Below, in pieces: positions 35,114 to 47,131 of a stretch of 64,000 bases of DNA. A program made the translations under genes and the position numbers. Positions within the stretch are counted from its first letter, which is position 1. Each line of letters opens with the position of its first letter. A model generated the notes under the pieces. The model did not search any database and was not told the origin of the DNA. It was given only the letters and a program-made list of their open reading frames with translations. The DNA lies in contig CM058234.1 in the NCBI GenBank assembly GCA_030180135.1, positions 35,560,766 through 35,624,765 on the forward strand, read 5' to 3'. This stretch comes from Orychophragmus violaceus. Its lineage: Eukaryota; Streptophyta; Magnoliopsida; Brassicales; Brassicaceae.

Positions 35114-36428
35114 ACTCTCCCACACTTAGCCTTTGCTTGCCCTCAAGCAAAACAGAGAACTAAAACATGGTGAAGAGGTTTGAAAACTTTCAGAAACTCT
35201 TTTTGTCCTAGAAGCAACAACACTCAGATTCCCCTTAGTAAGCCACCGAAAGAATCACCTGCAAGACATCAAGACCAACATGTACTTCTCCCACACTTAG
35301 CAACTGTCCTAAGTAAACTCCACAATCAATCCAAGCAATTCAAATTCACCCTACTGACTTCTTAAGCATATTAAGTGCGGTCTCACCTAAGGATTATCGA
35401 TCAAAGGGCACATGGATTCTTACTTTGTCAGCTCTAGACCCCCATACTATCTTTTTCTGGTTCCTTTTATTCTCTTTTCCCTTCCTTAGCATTCTGATTT
35501 TTCCCCATTGGGTATCATTTTATTTTTTTATCAGTGCTCTTCCCGTTAAGGGGTGTACTTTGGACACATTCTATGGATGCACAGGAGATGATAGTGGTAG
35601 CTACCACTCCCAGATACCACTTCGGAGCTACTAGCTCATCCTCAGTTTATTACTCTTATTATTTTTTTTTTACTTTATGGAAGGGGAGAAGGGAACCATA
35701 CTCGGACCGGTTTACAAGCTGTGTCAGAACGAACAAAGGAATCCGACTCAAGGTATACCAAGCCCTTAGGTGAGAAATTAAGTCAAGTTAAGGGTGAACC
35801 CAGTAAAAGGATCCTCTAAATACCTGAATTGATGTGGGTGTCCTCAGTAGGTTGATCCGTGTTGGGTTTTCAAAATAGTCATAGATTGATCTTTCAGCTT
35901 CATCCCAGTGGTTACTTAAGTTCCTGCAAGATATTGTTAACTTCTCCAAAATTCACTGTTTCTTACTTAAAATTGTTTTGACTCAATAAAACAAAAAATT
36001 TTGAAAAACGGACTGACTCTAAGAAAACAGAAAGATAAAAGTCAGTAGCTACCTCCCCCACACTTGAAACACACTGTCCCCAGTAGTGTTAAGCTAAGGG
36101 TTGGTAAAAAGAAAGAAAATGTTAATGGATGTGTTGAGTTCTGTCTGATTTTTACCTCTGTCGCACCTGCATCGATCGATACATAAATGTAACGACCGTT
36201 GCAAGGCGATTTTCGTGTTGTGACGATCGACACAAGGTTGTGTCGATCGACGCATTGCGATTCGTCCGAGACCTGCAGACAAAAACTCACCAAAACCAAA
36301 AACAAACGTAAAATCCTAACAAAAACACAAAAATGAAAATGCAAAAACAAAACAGTGGGTTGCCTCCCACTCATCCGCTCTTTTAGCGTCAATAGCTTGA
36401 CGTTTTAGCTCAATCAGACAGAGGGTGC
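35114..36428 (-). other. Athila-2 internal region 1, 3' non-coding part
   Basis: No supported gene. Begins with the polypurine tract complement (ACTCTCCCACACTTAGCC). 36170-36250 carries two palindrome pairs (cores 36173/36193 and 36224/36244, 20 bp apart), and the hairpin AGTGGG-TTGCCT-CCCACT is at 36354-36371. Small frames here are shadows of the repeats. GGTGC at 36424-36428 is the left target-site copy of copia-3. Confidence 0.75.
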
Positions 36429-37185
36429 TGTTGGAACTTGGAGCCAATTCTACCGGATTCAGAATTGCTGTCAGGTTCCCGATAGCCTAGGATCTAGGGT
36501 CTAGTTAATTGAATCAAGGATCTGATCTCTGTTTACCTCGAAATTGGCAGCGGAAGATGGTCATATAAACGAGATCTCTGGAGCGCCTCAGATGCTGCGC
36601 CTCTACTGCAGTCCACACGCACACAAGCTGGAATCCGCCGGGATGCTAGTACCGGTGCTCGGATCTCCTGGGAATTCAGTTTCTAGAGGTTTCTGTGTTT
36701 TCTCTCTGAGAAAACTGTCTGGGCGGCGCACATCTCTATTAGGTCGAAATACATAAGATCACTTATATATGTACCGAACACGACGTAAACCGAAACATCA
36801 GTTTCGGTTTCGGCCTTGTGTCGACCGACACACTTAGTGGTGTCGATCGACACACATCTTGTGTCGATCGACACACATCTTGTGTCGACCGACGTACCCA
36901 ATGATGTCGATCGACACACCTCATTAAAACTCATATTCGATGTGTATCCAATACACATCGACCAGACCATATGCCAATGATCAATCCCATACGAACTATG
37001 TCCAACTTGCTTAGGTGTGTGACCCTGTAGGTTCACACGATACTGGAAACGAGTTACAACTCATTTGTCATAAGCGGTTTCTAGCAAAACATTATGACTA
37101 CCCAGTATCACATGAATTGTCCGATCTCGACAATACAACTATCTCTAGAGCGAGTACAATGTGATTTCAGGACATAATCCTAACA
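36429..37185 (-). repeat. copia-3 3' LTR (left), with an extra 21-bp palindrome unit
   Basis: Five palindrome cores at 36822, 36844, 36865, 36886 and 36908. The partner LTR has only four; the difference is one 21-bp unit containing TGTGTCGATCGACACA, which explains the whole 757 versus 736 bp length difference. Confidence 0.95.
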
Positions 37186-40100
37186 ATCTCCCACTTGTAC
37201 TGGAATTACCTATTCCTATAATCCCTTCGTCTCTATATCTCGATATGGCATAAGGCAAGAGACTGTGTCATCCTTATTATAGCCAACATCATGTTCATCG
37301 AACTCCTGATCTATACTGATAAAATAAACGACTGACAATCACCTCGTTTGAGCACGGCCATGCATTTTCTCAGTATCAAATCTTCGATGGGCCCTGAGAT
37401 ATTTATCTCCCGTTATATGGGAGGGACAAATCCCATCTTGTTCCATCCCTGTTTCTACACATACTTCATGATACGCCTAAACAATGCCGTTATAGCCGCC
37501 AGTTACGGAACGACGTTTGACAATGTCAAAACGCACCAATTCATATGCTAGAAAGCATGATGAACTCAGGTCTAAGGACTATACTCTATAGTCGTAATGA
37601 GAAAATCCCATGACACTGATATAACTATCCTGTGGATTTCTCATTAAGCGGGTCATGTTCGATCATATGTTCACCAACATATATCTATGTGATTGACTGT
37701 GATAATCATATCATTGACTCCATGAAACTTAGTCCAACAGTCACCTCACAAGCTAGTCTCGCGTGGTTATTAGTGTCCCACTTCAATAACCTTGACTAGG
37801 GACAATCATAATTTATGTCATCTTTTACTTATAGGGTTTCATGATCAAGTCCTCAACTTGATGACCTATAAGATGAACATAAAATACTCCGGGACCATTA
37901 TTTAATCACCCAATGATTAAATAACACTGATGTCAGTTTTAACTTACACCAACACTGCCATAGCATGTCTATGTAAAGATTATAACATAACTAAAATAAC
38001 TCCCACTAGAATCAAGATCATCTCTTCAGATATCTTATACCTACAGCAACAAAATGAATTTTGTGCTTAGGTTGTGGGAGAGACTGCGGTGTCATTGCTT
38101 GAAACAATTCCAACAAACCACACCGCCATTCAGATAAAAGCACTATTCTACGGTCCACTGCTTGGAGCCTTTCCAATAGATAGTACCGCTATTCAGACAA
38201 AGAGACATAACCTGGTGGGAACCGGGAATCGTCTTTGTCCGTCTAACTACTTTAAACTGGTTCGTCACTTTATCAGTTCACCACGAACCTATCCTTAGTG
38301 TTCCTCAAACACTTGGGATATTTCTGGTAACTGTTCAGTGATTACTACCGGAACATATTGGTACTTTCTCGTCATGCTTTATGCGTAAGCTGTATCTAGA
38401 CGAGTGCAAAATATGGCATTCATGATGGATTCTATTGCAATAGCATTAGCAATCACACTCATTAATAATAGCTCAGCTAGTGTCCAAAACACTTCATCTT
38501 GCTAAGATTATTTCCATAAGACCTTTGGTATGAAGCCATTCTTGGAATCATGCATATTGGAACTGTCCAATACCTTATCAACATAAGGATTTTGACACGA
38601 TCCAATTAGCCTTTCTGATCCATTCCAATGGATCCTTATTCCAAGAACTTTCACGGCCTTCTCCCATGTCTATCGTTAAATTTGACTTCCGAACCAAATC
38701 TTGACAAGACTTTAGCGTCGGAAGGTCGTTTATGAGATTAAGTACATTACGTACATACGGTGTGAGAATTGCAATTACGCTCCCACTAGTCTTCTTGTAA
38801 ACGTTGGGGCTCACCATCACTTCTTCGAATTTCGCATGCTCGTCACTTTTCAATGATCAACAGATCACGACAATCGGCTACGAGAAATCACTCTCGAGTT
38901 AGTGACGGATCCTTTTGGATCTGCGAATTTCAGACTCCACAGGTGCAGATCCTATAGCACTTTGTAGATCTCACCGCTGCTTTCCCTCAACAGGTTGAGC
39001 AGCCTCCTGTGTTTATCGAATTTCTTCGAAGTGTACTTTTACTCCCACTGTTCCTTTTGGAAAGTACGATCTTTCTCAAAAGACACAGTTCCGGACAACA
39101 AAAGTACTAAGCCTTGGTTTCCCTAGGACAACCAGCGAGGTAGAACTTATCAGATTTGGGTTCAAGTTTGTTTGTTGACTACTGTCTTACACAAACCTTG
39201 CAATCCCAATTAATCAGAAAAACAAATTTGGAAATTACCCAGTCCACATCCAATGTGGTGTTTTTCACTGATTCTGATAGAAACTTATTTAGCGTAAACA
39301 TAGACATTTTAGAACGTATTCTTAAATGATCATGGAAGATTCCTGTGACCCATCATTGATCGGAGCATATCTAATAAGATCCGATTCATTCTGTTAGATG
39401 ATCACCCAATTCTTGACTCAAGTATTTTCCTCCGCGATTCAATCGAGGATCTCAATACTTCTGTCAAATTGGTTCTACACTTCATCTTGGAACTCCTCAA
39501 GGGATTCCTGCTCGTGTCTCATCAAATGAACACAACCATACTTATTGATGCCATCAATAAGGTAATGAAGTACAGAAGATTTCCTTTGGCATTAATACTC
39601 ATCGGGCCGCATACATCAGTATGTGCAAGGCCCAATAAGCCTTTGGCCCATTTCCTTTAGCTCTGCTAAAAGGGGCTTAGTCATTTCGTCCAGTGAACAG
39701 AATTCATATCTCAAATGATTAATAATCGAATGAGTCCAAAACTATGGAACTTCTGAATCCGCTTCACTCTTTGTAGTTAAACGACTATGCCAAGGAAAAG
39801 TCGAGTTCGATTCATCAGACTTAAACTTTTAGTATTTGTGTTATATTATGACTTTCGCTGGTTTAAGATATAAAACCCATTCCAAACGGGGTGCTACCAT
39901 ATGATATTTCATTAAGATCTAAAGAACAAAACTTGTCTTTTATCAAAATGAAAAACATCCAAATTCTTTACAAGAAGATGAAAGACATCTCTGCACAAGA
40001 CATATACATAGTAGAAATTACTTAATTTCTAAAACCAAGTATGAAAGGCTCCTACAGGTGGAGAATCTCTACGGCTCGCAGCAACCATTGCTTCATACCA

Positions 40101-40260
40101 GACACGTAGTTCCACTTGTCCTTTGTTCAACGTTCTATTGTCGCTTAGGTCCTGCATATTTCAAAAATATCAGTACCACAACTAGTATCCAATACTTATG
40201 TAGAACTTGAATTAATAACACAATACCTGAAGAAGAAGTACTATACATCTCCTTCATCTC
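37186..40260 (-). pseudogene. copia-3 3' non-coding region and degraded pol
   Basis: 37563-37593 is identical to the conserved copia 3' block in copia-2. From about 38040 to 39660, minus-strand traces of RNase H, RT and integrase can be matched by eye to copia-1 (for example DSKNGFIPK near 38540, GSVIAILTPYV where the RT box should be near 38770, and a remnant of KCYF near 39145). They carry many stops, indels and missing blocks, and the catalytic YVDD is lost. 39670-40260 has no supported frame. Confidence 0.75.
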
Positions 40261-41049
40261 TTATGAATCTTCCAAGAATTTAATGCAATCTCTCTTCCAA
40301 TGCCCTGACTCATCGCAGTAGAAGCATTTTCTAACACCAGATGGGCCTGATTTGGGCTTATAAGATGACACAGGCTTATCCTGATTCCAAATCTGGACGG
40401 CCCTGCCTCTACCCTTGCCAACACAAGATTTCTCAAATCTTTTACACTTTATGATGTCTTGCTCTACTGTTTTGAGCATGCCATGCAGCTCAGTCAACGT
40501 CTTCGTCAAGCCTTTCTTGATGTAGTCCTTAATGAACTTATCATAGTTTGACGACAGTGACTGCAGAATGATGTCAGTGGCCAACTCTAAGCTGACAGGA
40601 CATTCCAGTTTCCCCAGGTTATCAATGTAACCCATCATTTTAATGACATGAGGACTTACTGGAGCATCCTCTGGTAGCTTGCACTCAGTGAGAGACTTCA
40701 CCATCTGGAATCTCTCAACTCGTGCCAGATTCTGAAACTTCAGTTTCAGGCTGGTGATCATCTCTATTGGCGACTCCACGTTCTCGTATTGACTTTTCAA
40801 GTCCGAGTCCATGGTAGCCAACATCAGACCACGTACATCTACCACATCAACATAATGCTTATTCCAAGCATTATATGCTGCATGCGAGCGATTGGTCCCA
40901 AGCCTTTCTGGAAGAGCCTTTTCAAGAACATAGTCCTTGCTCTCCTGCTTGAGAATTAATCTCAAATTCCGATACCAATCCAGGAAATTCGATCCATTTA
41001 ACTTGTCCTTCTCAAAGACGGATCGCAATGAGAAAGTAGTCATAGACAT
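40261..41049 (-). CDS. copia-3 gag (262 aa)
   Basis: An open gag frame: MSMTTFSLRSVFEKDKLNGS, FLDWYRNLRLILKQESKDYV, ARVERFQMVKSLTECKLPED, LTKTLTELHGMLKTVEQ and a CCHC zinc knuckle CFYCDESGHWKRDC at residues 242-255, then a stop seven residues later. The zinc knuckle sits where it does in copia-1 (252-265), but the frame closes before protease. So it would make a free Gag able to bind RNA and perhaps form particles, but no enzymes. Whether the stop is selected or just decay is unknown; all gag landmarks are kept while pol is ruined. Confidence 0.85.
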   Translation of the reverse strand: MSMTTFSLRSVFEKDKLNGSNFLDWYRNLRLILKQESKDYVLEKALPERLGTNRSHAAYNAWNKHYVDVVDVRGLMLATMDSDLKSQYENVESPIEMITSLKLKFQNLARVERFQMVKSLTECKLPEDAPVSPHVIKMMGYIDNLGKLECPVSLELATDIILQSLSSNYDKFIKDYIKKGLTKTLTELHGMLKTVEQDIIKCKRFEKSCVGKGRGRAVQIWNQDKPVSSYKPKSGPSGVRKCFYCDESGHWKRDCIKFLEDS

Positions 41050-42595
41050 AAGCTGAAATCCAAGAAAAACAAAGATTTAGTTATGTATATGATGAGAAAT
41101 CTTATCTAATAAGAAAACTCGCATTATATTCAAACAATGTTTCCTCTATGAATATAATGATCCAAGATCCATACTTCACCAAAATCAGAGTGGGCGACTC
41201 GCCATCACCCAAACTTTAGTTATCTAGGTAAGCAAATCATTGCTAATTGTACCCAGTACAACTCTTGGTCGCAGATAAGACAATCCATGTCTCATCTACT
41301 CTGACGCCTCTGGGCCCAGAACTTCTGATAGACCAGTCAAGTAAACGAATCTCTTCTGTCTTGTGATCATTGACAGTCGCACTGCGAGTCTATCAATGAT
41401 CATCTGCCTTGCTCAGGTCACTGTGGATACCAAGGACTCCAAGACTATCCAACAATGAACCGAGTCTTGACAGTAGACGAGATTGGGCAAGACATCAAGG
41501 TCACTTGATGTTTAGTTGAGGAAACTAAACTCTGAAAGGTTAGCAAATCAATATATTAGGTCATGTAATTGTTGATGTCAAGCACTGCAAGTCCATCAAC
41601 ATAATTACCTGCCTTACTCACTTCATTGTGGACACCAAGCTCTTGGCTAGACCATCACACAACGAAATGAGTCTTGACAGTTGACCATATTGAAGCTAAA
41701 CTTTGATCAAGGTTTAAGTCTAGTTTGGTTTCTGCAAATTCAAGGTTCAATAACCAGAATTTCGAGCACTGTGTCGATCGACGCAGACTCTGTCTGTCGA
41801 TCGACACCACCAAACAAAACCGGACTTCAATAACCGGTTAATCCAATTAACCCGGTTCATCGAACCGGTCATGTCGATCTACACAACCCGTGTCTGACGG
41901 TCGACATAGACCTTAACCGAAGACAGTTTTTGATAACCGGTTCAATCCAATTGAACCGACTTATCAGATCAAACTGATCTTAACCATTCAAATCGGTTTA
42001 TACTAATTGTGATAACTGGTTCAATCCAATTGAATCAATTCATCCAATTTTAAACCGTTTTAACCAGTTTCAACTGATTGCGATAACCGGTCCAATTCAA
42101 TTGAACCGTTTTATCCAATCAAATTGATTCAACCCATCGGTTCATGCTAATTGAGATAATCAGTTCAATCCAATTGAACCAATTCATCCAATTTAAACCG
42201 ATCTATTCGGACTTAACCAAGCATGATAACCGGTCCAATCCAATTGAACCGATTAACCATTCGCTAGGTATGTGTCGACCGACACTCAACTGTGTCGATC
42301 GACACTTTGCCGAATCTGCTCTGTGTCGACCGATACACAACCTGTGTCGATCGACATAGTAGGCTTTCGGTTTTTCTTCGCGAAAAACCCTAGCCGCCGA
42401 ATCTGTCGATTTCGCTGTTCTGTGTCGACCGACACACCTAGTGTGTCGATCGACACTGTGCGAAAACACAGACTCAATCTTGATCGAAATCGATCTCACC
42501 TGTTTTCAATCAAACAACCTAGCTTGCGAATTTAAATCATCAAATTCAATTAACAGGTTCGATTCAATGATTAAACCCTAAGGCTCTGATACCAC
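41050..42595 (-). other. copia-3 leader with palindrome pairs and AACCGGTT-type repeats
   Basis: Non-coding. Palindrome cores at 41775/41798, 42276/42296, 42327/42348 and 42426/42447, spaced 20-23 bp. Between 41850 and 42250 the phrase GATAACCGGTTCAATCCAAT recurs five or more times with variation. Primer site complement at 42582-42594. Confidence 0.8.
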
Positions 42596-43331
42596 TGTTG
42601 GAACTTGGAGCCAATTCTACCGGATTCAGAATTGCTGTCAGGTTCCCGATAGCCTAGGATCTAGGGTCTAGTTAATTGAATCAAGGATCTGATATCTGTT
42701 TACCTCGGGATTGGCAGCGGAAGATGGTCAGATAAACGAGATCTCTGGAGCGCCTCAGATGCTGCGCCTCTACTGCAGTCCACACGCACACAAGCTGGAA
42801 TCCGCCGGGATGCTAGTACCGGTGCTCGGATCTCCTGGGAATTCAGTTTCTAGAGGTTTCTGTGTTTTCTCTCTGAGAAAACTGTCTGGGCGGCGCACAT
42901 CTCTATTAGGTCGAAATACATAAGATCACTTATATATGTACCGACCACGACGTAAACCGAAACATCAGTTTCGGTTTCGGCCTTGTGTCGACCGACACAC
43001 TTAGTGGTGTCGATCGACACACATCTTGTGTCGACCGACGTACCCAATGATGTCGATCGACACACCTCTTTAAAACTCATATTCGATGTGTATCCAATAC
43101 ACATCGACCAGACCATATGCCAATGATCAATCCCATACGAACTATGTCCAATTTGCTTAGGTGTGTGACCATGTAGGTTCACACGATACTGGAAATGAGT
43201 TACAACTAATTTGTCATAAGCGGTTTCTAGCAAAACATTATGACTACCCAGTATCACATGAATTGTCCGATCTCGACAATACAACTATCTCTAGAGCGAG
43301 TACAATGTGATGTCAGGACATAATCCCAACA
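42596..43331 (-). repeat. copia-3 5' LTR (right)
   Basis: 736 bp, TGTTGGAACTTGG...CCCAACA on the plus strand, followed by target-site copy GGTGC. Confidence 0.95.
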
Positions 43332-46300
43332 GGTGCAACATCTAGAGGCAAAATCTGACCTCCTGGAATCTCGGCCTTAGCCCAATAATGCTTAACTCTC
43401 TGTCCATTCACAGTAAATTCCTTACCTTCCTGGCTGATCAGAACGACAGCTCCATAAGGACGTACCTCCTTGATTGTGAAAGGACCAGACCACCTTGATC
43501 TCAGCTTACCTGGAAACAATTGCAGACGAGAGTTATATAAAAGTACCTGATCATTAGGCTCAAATTGTCTAGAGACAATCTTCTTGTCATGATAAGCCTT
43601 AGTCCTCTCTTTGTATAGCTTTGAGTTTGTAGGCAAAATGTCTTATCTCATCCAACTTATTAAGCTGCACCAATCTCCTCTCTGCAGCAGACTTAAGATC
43701 GAAGTTCATCTGCTTCACAGCCCATGCTGCTTTGTGCTCAAGCTCCACTGGCAGATGACATGCTTTTCCATATAGCAAATGAAATGGAGTGGTCCCAAGT
43801 GGTGTCTTAAATGCATTCCGGTAAGCCCATAGTGCATCGTCTAGCTTTGCTGCCCAATCCTTCCTTGTCTTCCCAACTGTCTTCTCTAAGATCTCTGTCT
43901 GTTAGAAACCTCGACATGTCCACTAGTCTGAGGGTGATAAGGAGTAGCAACTCGGTGATGAACTCCATGCTTCTTTAGCAACTTCTCGAAGACCTTATTA
44001 ATAAATTGAGATCCTCCATCACTAATTACTATCCGAGGTACTCCAAATCTAGGGAATATGATGGTCTTAAACAGCTTAATAACCACCGAAGAATCATTGG
44101 TTGGACTAGCTATTGCTTCTACCCACTTAGATACATAGTCTACAGCAACCAAGATAAACTTATTCCCATAGGATGAGGGAAAAGGACCCATAAAGTCTAT
44201 GCCCCAGCAATCGAAAACCTCAACCTCAAGAATGAAATTCTGAGGCATCTCATGCCTTTTAGTGATTTTCCCTCTCCTTTGACAGGCATCACACTGAGAA
44301 ATAAAGGAATGAGCATCTGCAAACATTGTAGGCCACCAGAAACCTGCTTGCAGAACCTTAGATACAGTCTTGAATGTAGCAAATTTTCCAGCATAATCTG
44401 ATCCGTGACAGTGGAATAGGATATCTGGAACCTCTGATTCAGCAACGCATCTCCTGTAAAGACCATCTGAACAGTGCTTGTAGAGATAAGGCTCATCCCA
44501 GTAGTATCGTCTGAGCTCCCTGAAGAACTTCTTCTTTGTGTATCCCTTTAAATCATCTGGTTCAGTCTCTGCAGCCAGGTAATTAGCTATATCTGCATAC
44601 CAGGGTCGATCGGTGGTTGCGACACCATCGACTTCGAGTTCATAGTATCCAATTTGAACCTTGAATGGTTCTGGGCTCGTATCCGCATTGCAACGATCGT
44701 CGCATAATGTTGCATCTATCGTCACTGTCCTGACACATGCATCGATCGTCACAGATGTGGCATCGATCGACGCAATGCGATTAATCCGACAGTTTTGCAT
44801 AGTTCTTCCCAAATCTGTCTGAAACACTGTCCCGATCATATTGACGTTCTCCTCAGGCAAGAAATCATTAATGGGCACGTCTTCCTCAACCAGCATCCTT
44901 GAAAGATGATCGGCGACTCCATTTTCAACTCCCTTCTTGTCCCTTACTTCAATGTCAAACTCCTGAAGCAACAGAATCCATCTCAACAATCTCGGCTTAG
45001 CATCTTTCTTCTGCATCAGATACTTCAGGACTGAATGATCAGTGTGTACAATCACCTTGGAGCCAACAAGATAGGGGCGGAACTTCTCAAATGCAAAGAC
45101 AACGGCTAACAATTCCTTCTCTGTAGTGGCATAGTTTCTCTGCGCATCATCTAGTGTCCTACTAGCATAATAGATAGCATGAAGCTTTCTGTCCTTCTTC
45201 TGCCCAAGAACAGCTCCTACAGCATAGTCACATGCATCACACATAACCTCAAAAGGTAAATCCCAATCTGGTGGCTGAACTATAGGAGCACTCACTAATG
45301 CATGCTTGATCTGTTCAAATGCAGTTTGGCAATCTGCATTGAACTCAAATTTGGTATCCTTACATAGCAAAGCAGTTAGTGGTCTGGCAATCTTACTGAA
45401 GTCTTTGATGAACCGTCCGTAGAAACCAGCATGTCCAAGAAAGCTCCTTATAGACTTCACAGAATCAGGTGCCTGAAGGCTGGTCATTACCTCAATCTTA
45501 GCGCGGTCTACTTCGATCCCCACTTCAGACACTTTATGTCCAAGTACAATGCCATCTCTGACCATGAAATGGCACTTCTCCCAATTAAGTACTAAGTGCT
45601 TCTCTTCGCATCTAGCTAATACCTTGCACAGATTATCTAAGCACTCTTTATAAGACGGCCCGTAGACTGAAAAGTCATCCATAAATACCTCCATAAAATC
45701 CTCAATCATATCAGTGAATATGGACGTCATGCATCTCTGGAAAGTAGCTGGTGCATTGCAGAGTCCAAAAGGCATCCTACGGTAAGCAAATGTGCCATAT
45801 GAACAAGTGAATGTGGTCTTTCCCTGATACTCTGGATGGATAAGAATCTGAAAGAAGCCTGAATATCCATCGAGGAAGCAATAGTAGGGGTGATTTGCTA
45901 ACCTCTCCAGCATTTGATCAATGAAGGATAAAGGGAAATGATCCTTCCTTGTCGCAGCATTGAGCTTCCTGTAATCTATGCACATCTTGTGTCCAGTCAC
46001 AGTCCTAGTAGGGATCAGCTCATTCATCTCATTTTTCACAACCGTAACTCCACCCTTTTTAGGCACTACATGGACTGGACTAACCCAATCACTATTTGAG
46101 TTAGGATAGATGATCCCAGCATCTAGGAGCTTCATGATCTCCTTCTTTACCACATTCTTAAGGTTAGGATTAAGCCTCCTTTGATGCTCAACTGATGTCT
46201 TAGACTCATCCTCGAGATGTATTCGATGCATGCACAGCTCCGGAGAGATACTTGAAATGTCATCAAGAGAATAGCTAAGAGCTTTGCGATGCTTGCGCAG

Positions 46301-47131
46301 TTTGCTTAGCAGTAAAGTGAGCTTTGCGTTGTTCAAATTAGTATTAACAATCACTGGATAAGTTGAATTAGGTCCAAGAAATGCGTACTTTAGCCCGGAT
46401 GGAAGTTGTTTCAGCTCAATTTTCGGAGCTTTTTCCTCTGCCCAATCTCTGTCGACTTGCAACGATCGATGCTCAAGCTGTGTCGATCGATGCAAAGTCG
46501 CGTCAGACACATCTACCTGCATTACTTGCTTAGCAGAATCCATTAGCCTCGCATAGCAGATTGCGGGCTCGTCTTGCAGGTGTTCCAGCTCCATTATAGA
46601 GCTCAGTAAGGCTCTCTCCAGTGGATCCTCAGCATGTGTCCTATGAAAGTTTTCCGCAGCCAAATGACCAAGTGTGTCGACATAGAAGGTATGTCCATCG
46701 ATGGTCGGTCTCTTTACCAGTTTGTCCATATCAAAACTCATCTTCAGATCACCTACATTCATAACTATCTTACCTCTTTGGCAGTCAATCATTGCACCGG
46801 CAGTATCTAAGAAGGGCCTTCCCAGGATTAGTGGATCCTTCGGTTCCTCTCCATACTGCAGAACTACAAAATCAGTAGGAATCACACATTTGCCAATCAT
46901 TATAGGCACATCTTCCAATACTCCTTCAGGAATCCTAATTGTTCTGTCTCCTAAAACCAGTGAGATCCTAGTGGGCAGAAAGTCAGTCATCCCAAGTCTC
47001 TTAGCAACAGAGAAGGGCATAAGATTCACACTAGAACCAAGATCACATAAGGATCTTTCAAATCTTTCTTTGTAGATGGCACAATCAAACACAAAGCTCC
47101 CTGGATCTTTTAGCTTCTCAGGAACTCTGCC
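43332..47131 (-). pseudogene. Athila-2 internal region 1 pol: protease, RT, RNase H, integrase
   Basis: From 47131 downward the frame encodes the protease motif CDLGSSVNLMPFSVAKRLG (Asp codon at 47042-47044), then RT with KMCIDYRKLNAATRKDHFPL, FAYRRMPFGLCNAPATFQRC and the FMDDFSVYG box (Asp codons at 45674-45679). RNase H (CDACDYAVGAVLGQKKDRKL, YATTEKELLAVVFAFEKFR, VHTDHSVLKYL) is followed by a linker made of palindrome copies. The integrase has the HHCC finger (HGSDYAG...CDACQRRGK) and core (WGIDFMGPF, ISDGGSQFINKVF, PYHPQTSGHVEV). The frame breaks at about 43895 through a 7-bp deletion relative to internal region 2; the integrase C-terminal region continues out of frame to 43332. A TAA at 47132-47134 separates it from gag, to which it is normally fused. 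Non-functional as it stands. Confidence 0.92.

Larger units (their letters stand above)
36429..43331 (-). mobile_element. copia-3: gag-retaining, pol-degenerate Ty1/copia element
   Basis: LTRs 36429-37185 (757 bp) and 42596-43331 (736 bp), target-site duplication GGTGC (36424-36428 and 43332-43336), primer site complement GGCTCTGATACCA at 42582-42594. LTRs differ at about twelve sites plus one 21-bp duplication. An intact gag frame is present, but pol is reduced to scattered, frameshifted remnants, so it depends on other copia proteins. Confidence 0.95.

Noticed and set aside
36042..36392. 116-codon frame in the Athila-2 3' region (and its copy at 51577-51906)
   Set aside because: Overlaps the palindromes and the conserved hairpin, has no domain, and is kept in both copies simply because the region is duplicated.
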